A stretch of 64,000 nucleotides of DNA from Pseudoxanthomonas sp. (GCF_027498035.1 NZ_CP114978.1:1178001-1242000); one strand, 5' to 3'. Shown: positions 21,978-30,555, counted from the stretch's first letter. Made by a program: numbers and translations. The notes: generated from the sequence alone by a model not told the origin.

Positions 21978-22124
21978 GTCTTACAAACCTCCGGGGTTTT
22001 GGGAATGGGTCCACAACGGGCGACCCAGGTTGACGCGCTAGGATAGCCCCGGCTGCACTTAACGGCCAGTGAGGCATAGCGGGCATTGACCGGGGCCCGT
22101 GACGGAAAGTTCCGGGTTTACATT

Positions 22125-22139
22125 TTATTTACGAAATAA
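22125..22139. promoter_or_regulatory. Palindrome upstream of enoyl-CoA hydratase
   Basis: TTATTT-ACG-AAATAA, a perfect AT-rich dyad in otherwise GC-rich DNA, ends nine bases before the start codon at 22149. It could be a regulator site for the hydratase operon or simply a promoter-proximal AT block. No clear -35/-10 pair could be set around it. Confidence 0.3.
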
Positions 22140-22148
22140 GGGCTTTTT

Positions 22149-22931
22149 ATGGCGCAAACCCCTGTCCTGGTCATTGATTCCGGCCCCGTCCGCCGCATCA
22201 CCATCGACCGTCCCGACAAGCTCAACGCGCTCAACGCGGCCACCATCGCTGCCCTGACCGAGGCCTTCCAGGTCGCCGAAGCCGACCGGTCGGTCCGCGT
22301 GATCGTGCTGACCGGCGCCGGCCAGAAAGCCTTCGTCGCCGGTGCGGACATCAGCGAAATGGCCGAAATGGATGCGATGGCCGGTCGCGATTTCGGCCTG
22401 CGCGGCCAGGCCCTGATGCGCACCATCGAAACCTGCACCAAGCCGGTGATCGCGCGCGTCAATGGTTTCGCCCTGGGTGGCGGACTGGAACTGGCGATGG
22501 CCTGCCACCTGCGGATTGCTTCGGACAACGCCAAGGTCGGCCAACCGGAAATCAACCTCGGCCTGATCCCGGGCTTCGGTGGCACCCAGCGCCTGCTGCG
22601 GCTGGCCGGTCGTGCAGCCACGCTGGAACTGTGCCTGCTGGGCACGCCGATCACTGCGGCCAAGGCGCTGCAGTTGGGCATCGTCAATGAAGTCGTGGCC
22701 GTCGAAGACCTCGACACGCGCGTGGACGCCCTTGCCGGACAGCTGGCCGCATCGGCGCCACTCGCCCTGCGCGGCATCCTGGAAGCGGTCATCCACGGCG
22801 GCGAGTGTTCGCTTGGCGAAGGCCTGCAGTTCGAAGGCGCACAGTTCGGCCTGATGTTCGCGACCGACGACATGCGCGAGGGCACCACGGCTTTCGTCGG
22901 CAAGCGCAAACCACAGTTCACGGGACGCTGA
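22149..22931 (+). CDS. Enoyl-CoA hydratase (crotonase)
   Basis: 260 residues with both catalytic glutamates of true hydratases in their motifs: ALGGGLELAMACHLRIA (near residue 112) and QPEINLGLIPGFGGTQRLLR (near residue 137). The oxyanion loop AFVAGADI is present. It hydrates trans-2-enoyl-CoA in fatty-acid degradation; specificity cannot be judged. First gene of a tight set with an unknown gene and nth (stop/start overlaps). Confidence 0.9.
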   Translation: MAQTPVLVIDSGPVRRITIDRPDKLNALNAATIAALTEAFQVAEADRSVRVIVLTGAGQKAFVAGADISEMAEMDAMAGRDFGLRGQALMRTIETCTKPVIARVNGFALGGGLELAMACHLRIASDNAKVGQPEINLGLIPGFGGTQRLLRLAGRAATLELCLLGTPITAAKALQLGIVNEVVAVEDLDTRVDALAGQLAASAPLALRGILEAVIHGGECSLGEGLQFEGAQFGLMFATDDMREGTTAFVGKRKPQFTGR

Positions 22932-23317
22932 TGCAACAGCCGCAACACCACACCCACGACTGCGCGCGCATCCACGCGTTGGCCGCGCTGATCGATGGCG
23001 ATGCCATCGATGCAGCGCTTGAAGCCGGTCTGATGGAGGTGCGGGTCGACGCGTCGTGCAGCGATTGCGCAACAGCTGCGCAGCGGGTGGCCGCAGCGCA
23101 AGCACGCCTGCGCTTCAACTGGGCAGCACGCGAACGCTATCGCGCGCGCACCGCACGCCTGCAGCGCCGTGCTGCCGAACGCCAGGCACGCCGTGCCCCA
23201 GCCCCGATTCTTACCGAAACCGAAACCAAGACCGTGACCGCTCCTTCCCTGCCCCCTGCCGTCGCTGCCGCGCTGGCCCGCGCCAAGGCACGCGCCGCAG
23301 CGCGACCCGGTTCGTGA
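22931..23317 (+). CDS. Unrecognised small basic protein
   Basis: 128 residues; I do not recognise the family. The N-terminal half (HDCARIHALAALIDGDAID, then VDASCSDCATAA) has a CxxC pair plus another Cys. The middle is Arg-rich and helical (RERYRARTARLQRRAAERQA), and the end is Ala/Arg-rich low complexity. The ATG overlaps the hydratase stop (TGATG), and its own stop overlaps the nth GTG start (GTGA), so it is embedded in a coupled operon, which argues that it is translated. The base composition is like its neighbours. Confidence 0.65.
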   Translation: MQQPQHHTHDCARIHALAALIDGDAIDAALEAGLMEVRVDASCSDCATAAQRVAAAQARLRFNWAARERYRARTARLQRRAAERQARRAPAPILTETETKTVTAPSLPPAVAAALARAKARAAARPGS

Positions 23318-23997
23318 GTACCCCCCTGGCACGCCGCTCGCGCACGTTGACGCGAGCGGAGATCGAAGAGCTGTTCTCGCGCCTGGCCGAGCTCAATCCC
23401 AACCCGACCACCGAGCTGGAATACACCTCGCCGTTCGAACTGCTGATCGCGGTGATCCTGTCCGCGCAGGCCACCGACGTGGGCGTCAACAAGGCCACGC
23501 GCAAGCTGTATCCGGTGGCCAACACGCCGCAGGCGATCCTGGACCTGGGCGAGGAAGGCCTGAAGCGCTACATCTCCACCATCGGCCTGTTCAACGCCAA
23601 GGCCAAAAACGTCATTGCCACGTGCCGGATCCTGGTCGAGCAGCATGGCGGCGAAGTTCCGCGCCAGCGTGAAGCACTCGAAGCCCTGCCCGGCGTCGGT
23701 CGCAAGACGGCCAACGTGGTGCTCAATACCGCGTTCGGCGAATCGACCATGGCCGTGGACACGCATATCTTCCGCGTCGCCAACCGCACCGGGCTTGCGC
23801 CCGGCAAGGACGTGCGCGTGGTCGAGGACAAGCTGGTCAAGGTGATCCCGGCACACTACCTGTACAACGCGCACCACTGGCTGATCCTGCACGGGCGCTA
23901 TGTGTGCAAGGCGCGCAAGCCGGACTGCCCGCAGTGCGTGATCCGCGACCTGTGCCGCTTCAAGGACAAGACGCCCGACAGCGCGCAGCCGCGCTGA
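23314..23997 (+). CDS. nth: Endonuclease III
   Basis: 227 residues. DNA glycosylase/AP lyase for oxidised pyrimidines. The helix-hairpin-helix LPGVGRKTANVVLN carries the catalytic Lys, VDTHIFRVANR carries the catalytic Asp, and the C-terminal [4Fe-4S] loop has the spacing C-x6-C-x2-C-x5-C (CKARKPDC, CVIRDLC). The GTG start at 23314 overlaps the preceding stop and gives a family-typical length (E. coli 211, here plus a short head). Confidence 0.96.
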   Translation: MSTPLARRSRTLTRAEIEELFSRLAELNPNPTTELEYTSPFELLIAVILSAQATDVGVNKATRKLYPVANTPQAILDLGEEGLKRYISTIGLFNAKAKNVIATCRILVEQHGGEVPRQREALEALPGVGRKTANVVLNTAFGESTMAVDTHIFRVANRTGLAPGKDVRVVEDKLVKVIPAHYLYNAHHWLILHGRYVCKARKPDCPQCVIRDLCRFKDKTPDSAQPR

Positions 23998-24037
23998 GCG
24001 GTGGTGGTGGTGACGAACAAGAAGAGCCGAATGCCCT

Positions 24038-24165
24038 TGTAGAGCGGAGCTTGCTCCGCTGGGGACTTTGTGGCGATCTGTCCGGAAAGCAGCGGAGCAA
24101 GCTCTGCTCTGCAAGGCATTTGCGGCGCCCTGTTCGAAAAGCAGCGGAGCAAGCTCCGCTCTACA
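24038..24165. repeat. Cluster of three GTAG REP hairpins, short-loop type
   Basis: Three hairpins with stem AGCGGAGC/GCTCCGCT and a 2-nt loop: one forward with GTAG head (24039-24060), two inverted (24091-24112 and 24143-24165). The middle one is decayed (CTCTGCTCTGCA in place of CTCCGCTCTACA). They lie between nth and the convergent porin gene, and may help terminate both. Confidence 0.85.
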
Positions 24166-24265
24166 GGGGGAGCAAAGCGACCCGCACTGGTGACGCCAGG
24201 AAAGCCAACGGCGGCGGAGCTTTCGCCCCGCCGCCGTTGGCGACATTCCGACAATGACGCTCGGA

Positions 24266-25510
24266 TCAGAAGGAGACGTCACCCCACACACCGAACTCCT
24301 TGGTGTGCAGATCGATGCTAGTGTCGTTCTCGTTCTTGGTGTCCTTGTACACGGCCGCCAGCTTGAAGCCCTTGGTGACCGGGAATTCGACGCCCAGGTT
24401 GAAGTACTTGTTCTGCAGGCTCGGGTCGACGTCCTTGCTGGTGTCGGCCTTGTCGTAACGGGCGAAGGCGTTGATGCCGGTGGCGGTCAGCGGCACGCTG
24501 CCCCACACCGACCAGCCATCGGCCTTGTCGTCGACCACGTTGGTGACGGCCCAGTTCTTGGCCTGGAACCATTCGGCGCCCAGGCGGAAGCCCGACGGTG
24601 CGGCATAGGCGGCCATGGCGTTGATGCGCTTGGCGGTCTGCGGCGGATTGACGCTCTCGGTTTCCTGGCCACGTTCGCCCGAGTAACCACCCACGGCGAT
24701 GATGGTGTTCGGCGTTGGCGCAAAGCCGGCGCGTGCTTCGATGTCCACGCCCTTGCTGCGGCTGAAGTTGCGATAGCCGCGGCCATTGACCACCGACACC
24801 TGGTAGTTGGCCATGCCGCCGGCGATATCGCCGCTGGCGTGCACACCCCAGTCGGCCGAGGTGCCATAGGACAGGCGGTCGGTCAGCGTGTTCTCGACGT
24901 AGCGCATGCCGTAGAACTTCTCGGCGAACGGAATCCACGGCATGTCCGCCGAACCGATGCGGACCACAAAGGCGTCGTCGAACTTGCCCTGCAGGTAGGC
25001 CTTCTTGACGAACACCTCGGTGTTGCTGATGGCCGACAGGTACTGGAAGTCGGTGGTCAGGTTGGCCGACCAGACGTCGTTGAACTTGTGGTCGACGGTC
25101 AGGTAGAAGCGCTTGACATCGAAGCCGGTGCCGCTGGAATCGGTCTTGCTGCCGTTGTTTTCCTGGTTGATGTTGGACGCATCGAAGAACATGCGGCCGC
25201 CGATCTTGGTGTCGTTGACCAGCTTGGTCAGCTTGTCCACGCTGTCCTGCGTCTTCTGCGTCGTCTCGATGGCCTGGGCCTGGGCGACGTTGACATCGGA
25301 CTGGGCATCGGCCTGCGCCTGCTGGGCATCGCTCTGTGCTTTCAGGGCATCGAGCTGGGCCTGGAGCTGGGCCACCTGGGCCTGCAGCTGGGCCATCTGT
25401 TCGGCGGTCACTGCCTGGGTCTTGGTCGCTGCGGACGCATTGCCTGCAAAGGCAAGGCTGGACAGCCCGAGACCCGCGACAATCGCGGTAGCGAGCAGAT
25501 TGGAACGCAT
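24266..25510 (-). CDS. Phosphate-selective porin (OprP/OprO-like)
   Basis: 414 residues. Signal peptide (MRSNLLATAIVAGLGLSSLA, cleavage near ASAA), a coiled-coil head (QMAQLQAQVAQLQAQLDALK) and a beta-barrel of alternating strands ending in Phe (GVWGDVSF), the outer-membrane sorting signal. Motifs FDVKRFYLTVDHKFND and GMRYVENTLTDRLSYG fit the OprO/P porin family. It is divergent from pstS with PhoB-type boxes between, which supports phosphate uptake. The start at 25510 is chosen for the signal peptide; the frame runs 30 codons further upstream. Confidence 0.88.
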   Translation of the reverse strand: MRSNLLATAIVAGLGLSSLAFAGNASAATKTQAVTAEQMAQLQAQVAQLQAQLDALKAQSDAQQAQADAQSDVNVAQAQAIETTQKTQDSVDKLTKLVNDTKIGGRMFFDASNINQENNGSKTDSSGTGFDVKRFYLTVDHKFNDVWSANLTTDFQYLSAISNTEVFVKKAYLQGKFDDAFVVRIGSADMPWIPFAEKFYGMRYVENTLTDRLSYGTSADWGVHASGDIAGGMANYQVSVVNGRGYRNFSRSKGVDIEARAGFAPTPNTIIAVGGYSGERGQETESVNPPQTAKRINAMAAYAAPSGFRLGAEWFQAKNWAVTNVVDDKADGWSVWGSVPLTATGINAFARYDKADTSKDVDPSLQNKYFNLGVEFPVTKGFKLAAVYKDTKNENDTSIDLHTKEFGVWGDVSF

Positions 25511-25593
25511 GAGAACTCTCCACGAGGTTGGGTTGGATGAGGCAGTGCCGGCCCCCTCATGCGAAGGGTCCGGCGCTGAACGATGTGAAGATT

Positions 25594-25611
25594 CCGTCAA
25601 GTTCGTGACAG
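25594..25611 (-). promoter_or_regulatory. Pho box for the porin gene
   Basis: Minus strand CTGTCAC-GAAC-TTGACGG: two 7-bp half sites at 11-bp spacing, close to the PhoB consensus CTGTCAT-N4-CTGTCAT. It is 84 bp upstream of the porin start. Confidence 0.6.
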
Positions 25612-25670
25612 CCGCGCGTCATCGAAATGTCAGGAAAAAGACACGCCGGAGCCGGGCTCGCACCGAAGGG

Positions 25671-25688
25671 CTGTCATGTTTCTGAAAC
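25671..25688 (+). promoter_or_regulatory. Pho box for pstS (first copy)
   Basis: CTGTCAT-GTTT-CTGAAAC, with the first half site perfect and the second partial, 11-bp spacing. It is 90 bp upstream of the GTG start at 25779. A further TGTCAGG half site lies at 25628-25634. Confidence 0.6.
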
Positions 25689-25778
25689 CCCAGTGCCTCG
25701 AAACCATCATCGAACGGTCGTGCAATGGCGCCGCTGCCACTGCCGTGGCGACGACTCCATCCATCCGAGGACTCAACC

Positions 25779-26795
25779 GTGACTTCCCTTCCCAAGGCCC
25801 GCCTTGCACTGGCCTTTGCTCTGGCCTCCTGCGTGTTCGCCGCCAACGCGACCGACGTGACCGGCGCCGGCTCCAGCTTCGTGTATCCCGTGCTGTCCAA
25901 GTGGTCGGCTGCCTATGCCGAGAAGAGCGGCAACCACGTCAATTACCAGTCCATCGGCTCCGGTGGCGGCATCGCACAGATCAAGGCCGCTACGGTTGAT
26001 TTCGGCGCCTCGGACAAGCCGCTGGACGCCGCTGACCTGGCCAAGTCCGGCCTGGGCCAGTTCCCGGTGGTGATCGGCGGCATCGTGCCCGTGTTCAACG
26101 TGGCGGGCGTCGCCCCGGGCGCGCTGAAGCTGGACGGCACCACGTTGGCCGACATCTTCCTGGGCAAGATCACCAAGTGGAACGACCCGGCCCTGGCCGC
26201 GTTGAACCCGGGCCTGGCCCTGCCCGACCTGCGCATCACCGTCGTGCACCGCTCCGATGGTTCGGGCACCAGCTTCAACTTCACCAACTACCTGTCCAAG
26301 GTCAGCCCGGACTGGAAGTCCAAGGTCGGCGAAGGCACGGCCGTCACCTGGCCGACCGGCATCGGCGGCAAGGGCAACGAAGGCGTGTCGGCCTACGTGC
26401 GCCAGATCAAGGGTGGCGTCGGCTACGTCGAATACGCCTACGCGCTGCAGAACAAGCTCTCCTACGCCGCCATGCGCAACGCCGCCGGCAAGACCCTGCA
26501 GCCGAATGCCGAAGCCTTCGCCGCCGCCGCTGCCACCGCGGACTGGAAGTCGGCCAAGGACTTCAACCTGATCATGACCAATGCGCCTGGCGCCGACGCG
26601 TGGCCGATCACCGCCACTACCTGGGCGATCATGTACAAGAAGCCCAAGAGCGCCACCCAGACCAAGGCCGCGCTGGACTTCTTCAAGTGGTCCTTCGAAC
26701 AGGGCCAATCGCAGGCGCAGGCACTGGACTACGTCCCGCTGCCGCCGTCGCTGGTGCAGCAGATCGAAGCCTACTGGGCCAGCAGCATCAAGTAA
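25779..26795 (+). CDS. pstS: Phosphate-binding protein PstS, periplasmic
   Basis: 338 residues. GTG start at 25779 with GAGGACTC upstream gives a Sec signal peptide (TSLPKARLALAFALASCVFA, cleavage after ANA). The mature part has the phosphate-binding fold motifs TGAGSSFVYPVLSKW, QSIGSGGGIAQIKA, VDFGASDKPL and HRSDGSGTSFNFTNYLSK. The Cys in ALASCVF is not in a good lipobox context, so a soluble periplasmic protein is likely. It is strongly similar to the second PstS at 29211 and lies separated from it by an M14 peptidase gene. The Pho box upstream supports phosphate control. Confidence 0.93.
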   Translation: MTSLPKARLALAFALASCVFAANATDVTGAGSSFVYPVLSKWSAAYAEKSGNHVNYQSIGSGGGIAQIKAATVDFGASDKPLDAADLAKSGLGQFPVVIGGIVPVFNVAGVAPGALKLDGTTLADIFLGKITKWNDPALAALNPGLALPDLRITVVHRSDGSGTSFNFTNYLSKVSPDWKSKVGEGTAVTWPTGIGGKGNEGVSAYVRQIKGGVGYVEYAYALQNKLSYAAMRNAAGKTLQPNAEAFAAAAATADWKSAKDFNLIMTNAPGADAWPITATTWAIMYKKPKSATQTKAALDFFKWSFEQGQSQAQALDYVPLPPSLVQQIEAYWASSIK

Positions 26796-26863
26796 GCCGC
26801 CTCGCGGCAAGCCCTTCCGGCGGCATCTCTCTCCCCGCCGACAGGACATGCCATCGAGACAAG

Positions 26864-26890
26864 AAAGGCCCGGGATCTCCCGGGCCTTTT
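26864..26890. terminator. Bidirectional terminator between pstS and the M14 peptidase gene
   Basis: AAAGGCCCGGG-ATCT-CCCGGGCCTTT, an 11-bp perfect stem, followed on the plus strand by TTCTTTT. On the minus strand the A-rich side also gives a short T run. The flanking genes are convergent. Confidence 0.85.
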
Positions 26891-26918
26891 CTTTTGCGCC
26901 ATGAACGCCCTGCCCGCC

Positions 26919-28709
26919 TTATCGGGCGATGCGATAGACCGGATAGAGGTTCAGTGCCGGCTCGGCCGAGGCATGGCGCCTGGCAAAAAAAGCCAGCCGC
27001 TGGGCCGGGCTTGCAGCGAAAGCCGCATCACTGGCCAGGCGCGCCTGGAAGGCTTTTGCCATCTCCGGATCGCGCAGCTGCTCGCGCGCGACGGCTTCGG
27101 CGACATAAGCCTCCATGTATTCCTGCTGCTGGAAACTGCTGTTGAACATGCCCCAGGCCAGCAGCGAATCCGGCCCCAATGGTTCGAACAGCGTCACCAC
27201 CAGCCGCGCCTTGGGCTGGGCGATCGGCACGTACAACGAACCAACAGCCACGTCGCGCGATTCGCCGGCCCATTGCCCGGTGACGGTGGCGCGCTGGCGG
27301 CTTTCGAAGGTCTTGGCCGCCAGCTCGACGGTAGCCGCGTGAAACACTTCCACCGGCGCACCCGGGCGCGCCGCCTCCAGCCGTTCGTAACGCACGCCAT
27401 GTGCATCCAGCAGGTCCGCGACCTTGGCCGCATACGCCGCCGGCACGATGTAGCCAGCGCCCGGCGCGTCGGCTGACACCGTCGGCACCACCTTGTCGTA
27501 CAGCGGCACCTTCCATACCTGCGGCTTGCTGTCGTCGTACTGGGTCCACAGCCCGCCGGACACATCCGACGAGGTCCGGGTGTAGGCGTAGCCAAGGAAA
27601 TCGATCGTGCGGAATGTTTCCGTCGCCTTGAAATCCAGCGGCACGGTCAGCGGCGCGCCACTGCTGGCCAGCTGGTCGGCGGCCTGTGCCTGCTGCAGCC
27701 AGCGCGCGCCGTCGCGCGCGGCCATCGAAGCCAGGTCGATGATGGTGTTGCGGGCAATCTCCACGCGCTGGGCGTAGGTCTTCCAGGAATGGGTTTCCAG
27801 CAGGATGCTGTAGCGGTTGCGCAGCTGGAAATAGCCGGTGGAAAACCGCGGCAGGTACACATTGTCCGCAAAGCCCGAGGTCGGATCGTCGTTCTTGAGC
27901 AGCGAGGGATAGAACGGCAGCGGCGTGGAGCCCTGCTTGCGCAGCTGGCCCAGCAGACCATCACTGATCTTCTGGCCGAGCTGCATCAGCCCGGCATCGC
28001 CTTCGTGCAGCGGCTCCATCTGGATCGAAGCGTCATGCTGGAACTTGGCACCGTCGGTGGCGTGGATGTCCAGGGTGACGATCGGGTCCCAGCGGTTGAC
28101 CAGGTCCAGCATCGCCCGCGTCTCGGGGGCATCGACCTTGATGTAGTCGCGATTGAGGTTGAGGTTCTGCGCGGTGGCACGCTGGCCCATCTGCGCCGGG
28201 CCATTCTGGTTGGGGCGGTTCCAGGCGCGGAAACGCTCGTGGCCATCGACGTTGTAGACCGGCACGAACACGATCACCACCTGGTCCAGCACCTTCGGCG
28301 CGACCTTGCCTTCCAGCATCTCGCGCAGGGCAATGAAGCCGGCGTCCTTGCCTTCGATCTCGCCGGAATGGATGCCGCCCTGCACCAGCAGCACCGGCAC
28401 ATCCTTGCGACGCGCCTGGTCGGCGCTGAGCACGCCGGTGCGGCTCACGACCATGGCCAGCAGCGGACGCCCTTCGGGCGAGACGCCGAAAGTTTCCAGC
28501 CGTACCGCTTGCGGATAGGCCTGGGCGAAGCGTTCGATCAGCGGCTGGAGTTCGTCATAGCGGCCGGTGCGGATGAATCCACTGCGCTCGCCTTCGGTGG
28601 TCAATCCCGCGCTGGCCGATGCAGCAGCCGCCAGCGCCGGCAGGGACATCAAGGCCAGCAGCAGGACAAGACCAGGCCGGAACGCATTGGGCAAACGTCG
28701 TTGTGACAC
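26919..28709 (-). CDS. M14-family zinc carboxypeptidase, exported
   Basis: 596 residues. The GTG start at 28709 has GGAG eight bases upstream and gives a signal peptide (LVLLLALMSLPALAAAASA). The frame continues upstream to 28814, with another ATG at 28727. Zinc motif HSGE in GGIHSGEIEGKD, third ligand in LDIHATDG, and the catalytic Glu in LLETHSW: all present, so it is likely active. Residues 350-596 form a second, non-catalytic region of unknown role. Substrate unknown. It interrupts the phosphate island on the opposite strand. Confidence 0.88.
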   Translation of the reverse strand: MSQRRLPNAFRPGLVLLLALMSLPALAAAASASAGLTTEGERSGFIRTGRYDELQPLIERFAQAYPQAVRLETFGVSPEGRPLLAMVVSRTGVLSADQARRKDVPVLLVQGGIHSGEIEGKDAGFIALREMLEGKVAPKVLDQVVIVFVPVYNVDGHERFRAWNRPNQNGPAQMGQRATAQNLNLNRDYIKVDAPETRAMLDLVNRWDPIVTLDIHATDGAKFQHDASIQMEPLHEGDAGLMQLGQKISDGLLGQLRKQGSTPLPFYPSLLKNDDPTSGFADNVYLPRFSTGYFQLRNRYSILLETHSWKTYAQRVEIARNTIIDLASMAARDGARWLQQAQAADQLASSGAPLTVPLDFKATETFRTIDFLGYAYTRTSSDVSGGLWTQYDDSKPQVWKVPLYDKVVPTVSADAPGAGYIVPAAYAAKVADLLDAHGVRYERLEAARPGAPVEVFHAATVELAAKTFESRQRATVTGQWAGESRDVAVGSLYVPIAQPKARLVVTLFEPLGPDSLLAWGMFNSSFQQQEYMEAYVAEAVAREQLRDPEMAKAFQARLASDAAFAASPAQRLAFFARRHASAEPALNLYPVYRIAR

Positions 28710-29128
28710 AAGGGATCTCCGAGGCATGACGGTGGACGCACGCGCATGACCCGGGCACTCGGCCGGCGACGTGGCGGAAGCAGGAGCATTGTTCATGCAC
28801 GGCATCGTGTCCACACGGCAGCGCGCGCCCCGGCGGTTGCGCGATATCGACTACTCCGCGCTGTCGTTCGCCGATGCTACGCGCCGTGCCAGGCCGGCAA
28901 CGGCATGGAGGGCCATGCCCTGCCGCCCCGTACTCGGCCAGGCCGGCGTGCCACGACACCGTCACCGGGATGTCATGCACACGCAGGTTCCCGTCGGACA
29001 GGTACGCGATGGACCAACCCGCGGGCCGGCTGTCCAACACGTCACTTCGCTGGGCAATCGGCCATCTGCCCGGCCATCGAAGGGTTTCGCCGGCAGGACG
29101 ATGCCCGCGGGAACGGCCATCCGTCACG
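28710..29128. other. Gene-free stretch upstream of second pstS
   Basis: About 420 bp. Open frames exist on both strands (for example plus 28771-29145), but none has a ribosome-binding site, recognisable protein motif or consistent codon use. It may hold decayed coding sequence. Apart from the Pho box at its right edge I see no structure. Confidence 0.4.
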
Positions 29129-29146
29129 CCGTCATGACCCTGTAAC
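29129..29146 (+). promoter_or_regulatory. Pho box for pstS2-pstCAB-phoU
   Basis: CCGTCAT-GACC-CTGTAAC, two half sites at 11-bp spacing, 65 bp before the pstS2 start; each half matches the PhoB half-site at five or six of seven positions. Confidence 0.6.
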
Positions 29147-29210
29147 AAAACCATCATCCAATAGCGTCACCTGCTGGCTGCACCGGCAAACGTCCATATT
29201 GGAGTTCCAG

Positions 29211-30308
29211 ATGAAGCTCAAGTCGGCCCGCGTGGCCCTGCTGTCCCTGTCCGTCGCCCTGGCCGTTGCCGCGTGCAACAAGCCCGCCGACCAGGCCAAC
29301 ACGGCCGCTGCGCCCGCGACCGGCGCCACTGCTGCCGCGCCGGCCGCGCAGAACCCCAACGCCGCGCAGGTCTCCGGCGCTGGCGCGTCCTTCATCTATC
29401 CGCTGGTGTCCAAGTGGTCGGCCGACTACGCCACCGGTACCGGCAACCAGGTCAATTACCAGTCGATCGGCTCCGGCGGCGGCATCGCCCAGATCAAGGC
29501 CAGCACGGTCGATTTCGGTTCGTCCGACAAGCCGCTGTCCTCCGAGGAACTGGCGCAGGCCGGCCTGGGCCAGTTCCCGTCGGCCATCGGCGGCGTGGTC
29601 CCGGTGGTCAACCTGGAAGGCATCGAAGCCGGCAAGCTGCGCCTGACCGGCGAACTGCTGGCCAACATCTTCCTGGGCAAGGTCGAGAAGTGGAATGACC
29701 CGGCCATCGCCGCGGCCAACCCGGGCGTGCAGCTGCCCGACGCCAAGATCAGCCTGGTCCACCGCTCCGACGGTTCGGGCACCAGCTTCAACTTCACCAA
29801 CTACCTGTCCAAGGTCAGCCCGGAGTGGAAGACCAAAGTCGGCGAAGGCACCTCGGTCCAGTGGCCCGGTGGCGTGGGCGGCAAGGGCAATGAAGGCGTG
29901 GCTTCGTACGTGAAGCAGATCAAGAACTCGATCGGCTACGTCGAACTGGCCTACGCACTGCAGAGCGCGATGCCGTACACCTCGATGCAGAACGCCGCCG
30001 GCCAGTGGGTCGAGCCGAATTCGGAATCCTTCGCCGCCGCGGCCGAAAGCGCCGACTGGGCCAGCGCCAAGGATTTCAACCTGGTCATCACCAACGCGCC
30101 GGGCGAGAAGGCGTGGCCGATCACCGCCACCAACTTCATGCTGATGCACAAGCAGCCGGCCGATGCCAAGCGCAGCGCCGAGACGCTGGCATTCTTCAAG
30201 TGGGCCTTCGAGAACGGCCAGAAGCAGGCCGAAGAGCTGCATTACGTGCCGCTGCCGGCGCCGCTGGTGACCCAGATCGAAGCGTACTGGGCCGCTGAAT
30301 TCAAGTGA
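29211..30308 (+). CDS. pstS: Phosphate-binding protein PstS, lipoprotein form
   Basis: 365 residues. The signal peptide ends in a lipobox (SVALAVAAC, Cys23), then an Ala/Pro/Thr linker of about 30 residues, then the same phosphate-binding fold as the copy at 25779 (SGAGASFIYPLVSKW, QSIGSGGGIAQIKA, VDFGSSDKPL, SDGSGTSFNFTNYLSK). It is therefore probably membrane-anchored, unlike its paralogue. It stands directly upstream of pstCAB with a repeat pair between, which may let it be expressed above the permease genes. Confidence 0.93.
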   Translation: MKLKSARVALLSLSVALAVAACNKPADQANTAAAPATGATAAAPAAQNPNAAQVSGAGASFIYPLVSKWSADYATGTGNQVNYQSIGSGGGIAQIKASTVDFGSSDKPLSSEELAQAGLGQFPSAIGGVVPVVNLEGIEAGKLRLTGELLANIFLGKVEKWNDPAIAAANPGVQLPDAKISLVHRSDGSGTSFNFTNYLSKVSPEWKTKVGEGTSVQWPGGVGGKGNEGVASYVKQIKNSIGYVELAYALQSAMPYTSMQNAAGQWVEPNSESFAAAAESADWASAKDFNLVITNAPGEKAWPITATNFMLMHKQPADAKRSAETLAFFKWAFENGQKQAEELHYVPLPAPLVTQIEAYWAAEFK

Positions 30309-30346
30309 CGCTCCGGCCCGTGCGCATCGCGCACGGCTTTGCCGGA

Positions 30347-30465
30347 TCGTCATCCCCGCGAAAGCGGGGATCCAGGGACGTTGCAGTTGCCTCTGTTTTT
30401 GCCTTCCCGCTTCAAACAAAAGCACAAGCAAAGTCCCTGGATCCCCGCCTACGCGGGGATGACGA
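30347..30465. repeat. Paired CGTCATCCCCGC extragenic palindromes
   Basis: Two 33-bp inverted arms (30347-30379 and 30433-30465), each beginning TCGTCATCCCCGC read inward. Each arm contains a small CCCCGC...GCGGGG hairpin of its own, with different loops (GAAA and CTAC). It is a different family from the GTAG elements and of a kind widespread in proteobacterial intergenic DNA. Position between pstS2 and pstC. Confidence 0.8.
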
Positions 30466-30555
30466 CCTCGAAAATCTCCGTCTTTGCGGTAACGACGCAC
30501 TGAAACATCCCTGCCGCACGCTTCCCCGATCCCTCACGCGAGCTCACCGCACCGC

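Noticed and set aside
28771..29145. 124-codon plus-strand frame in the gap before pstS2
   Set aside because: No ribosome-binding site or protein motif, and it ends inside the Pho box; treated as noncoding.
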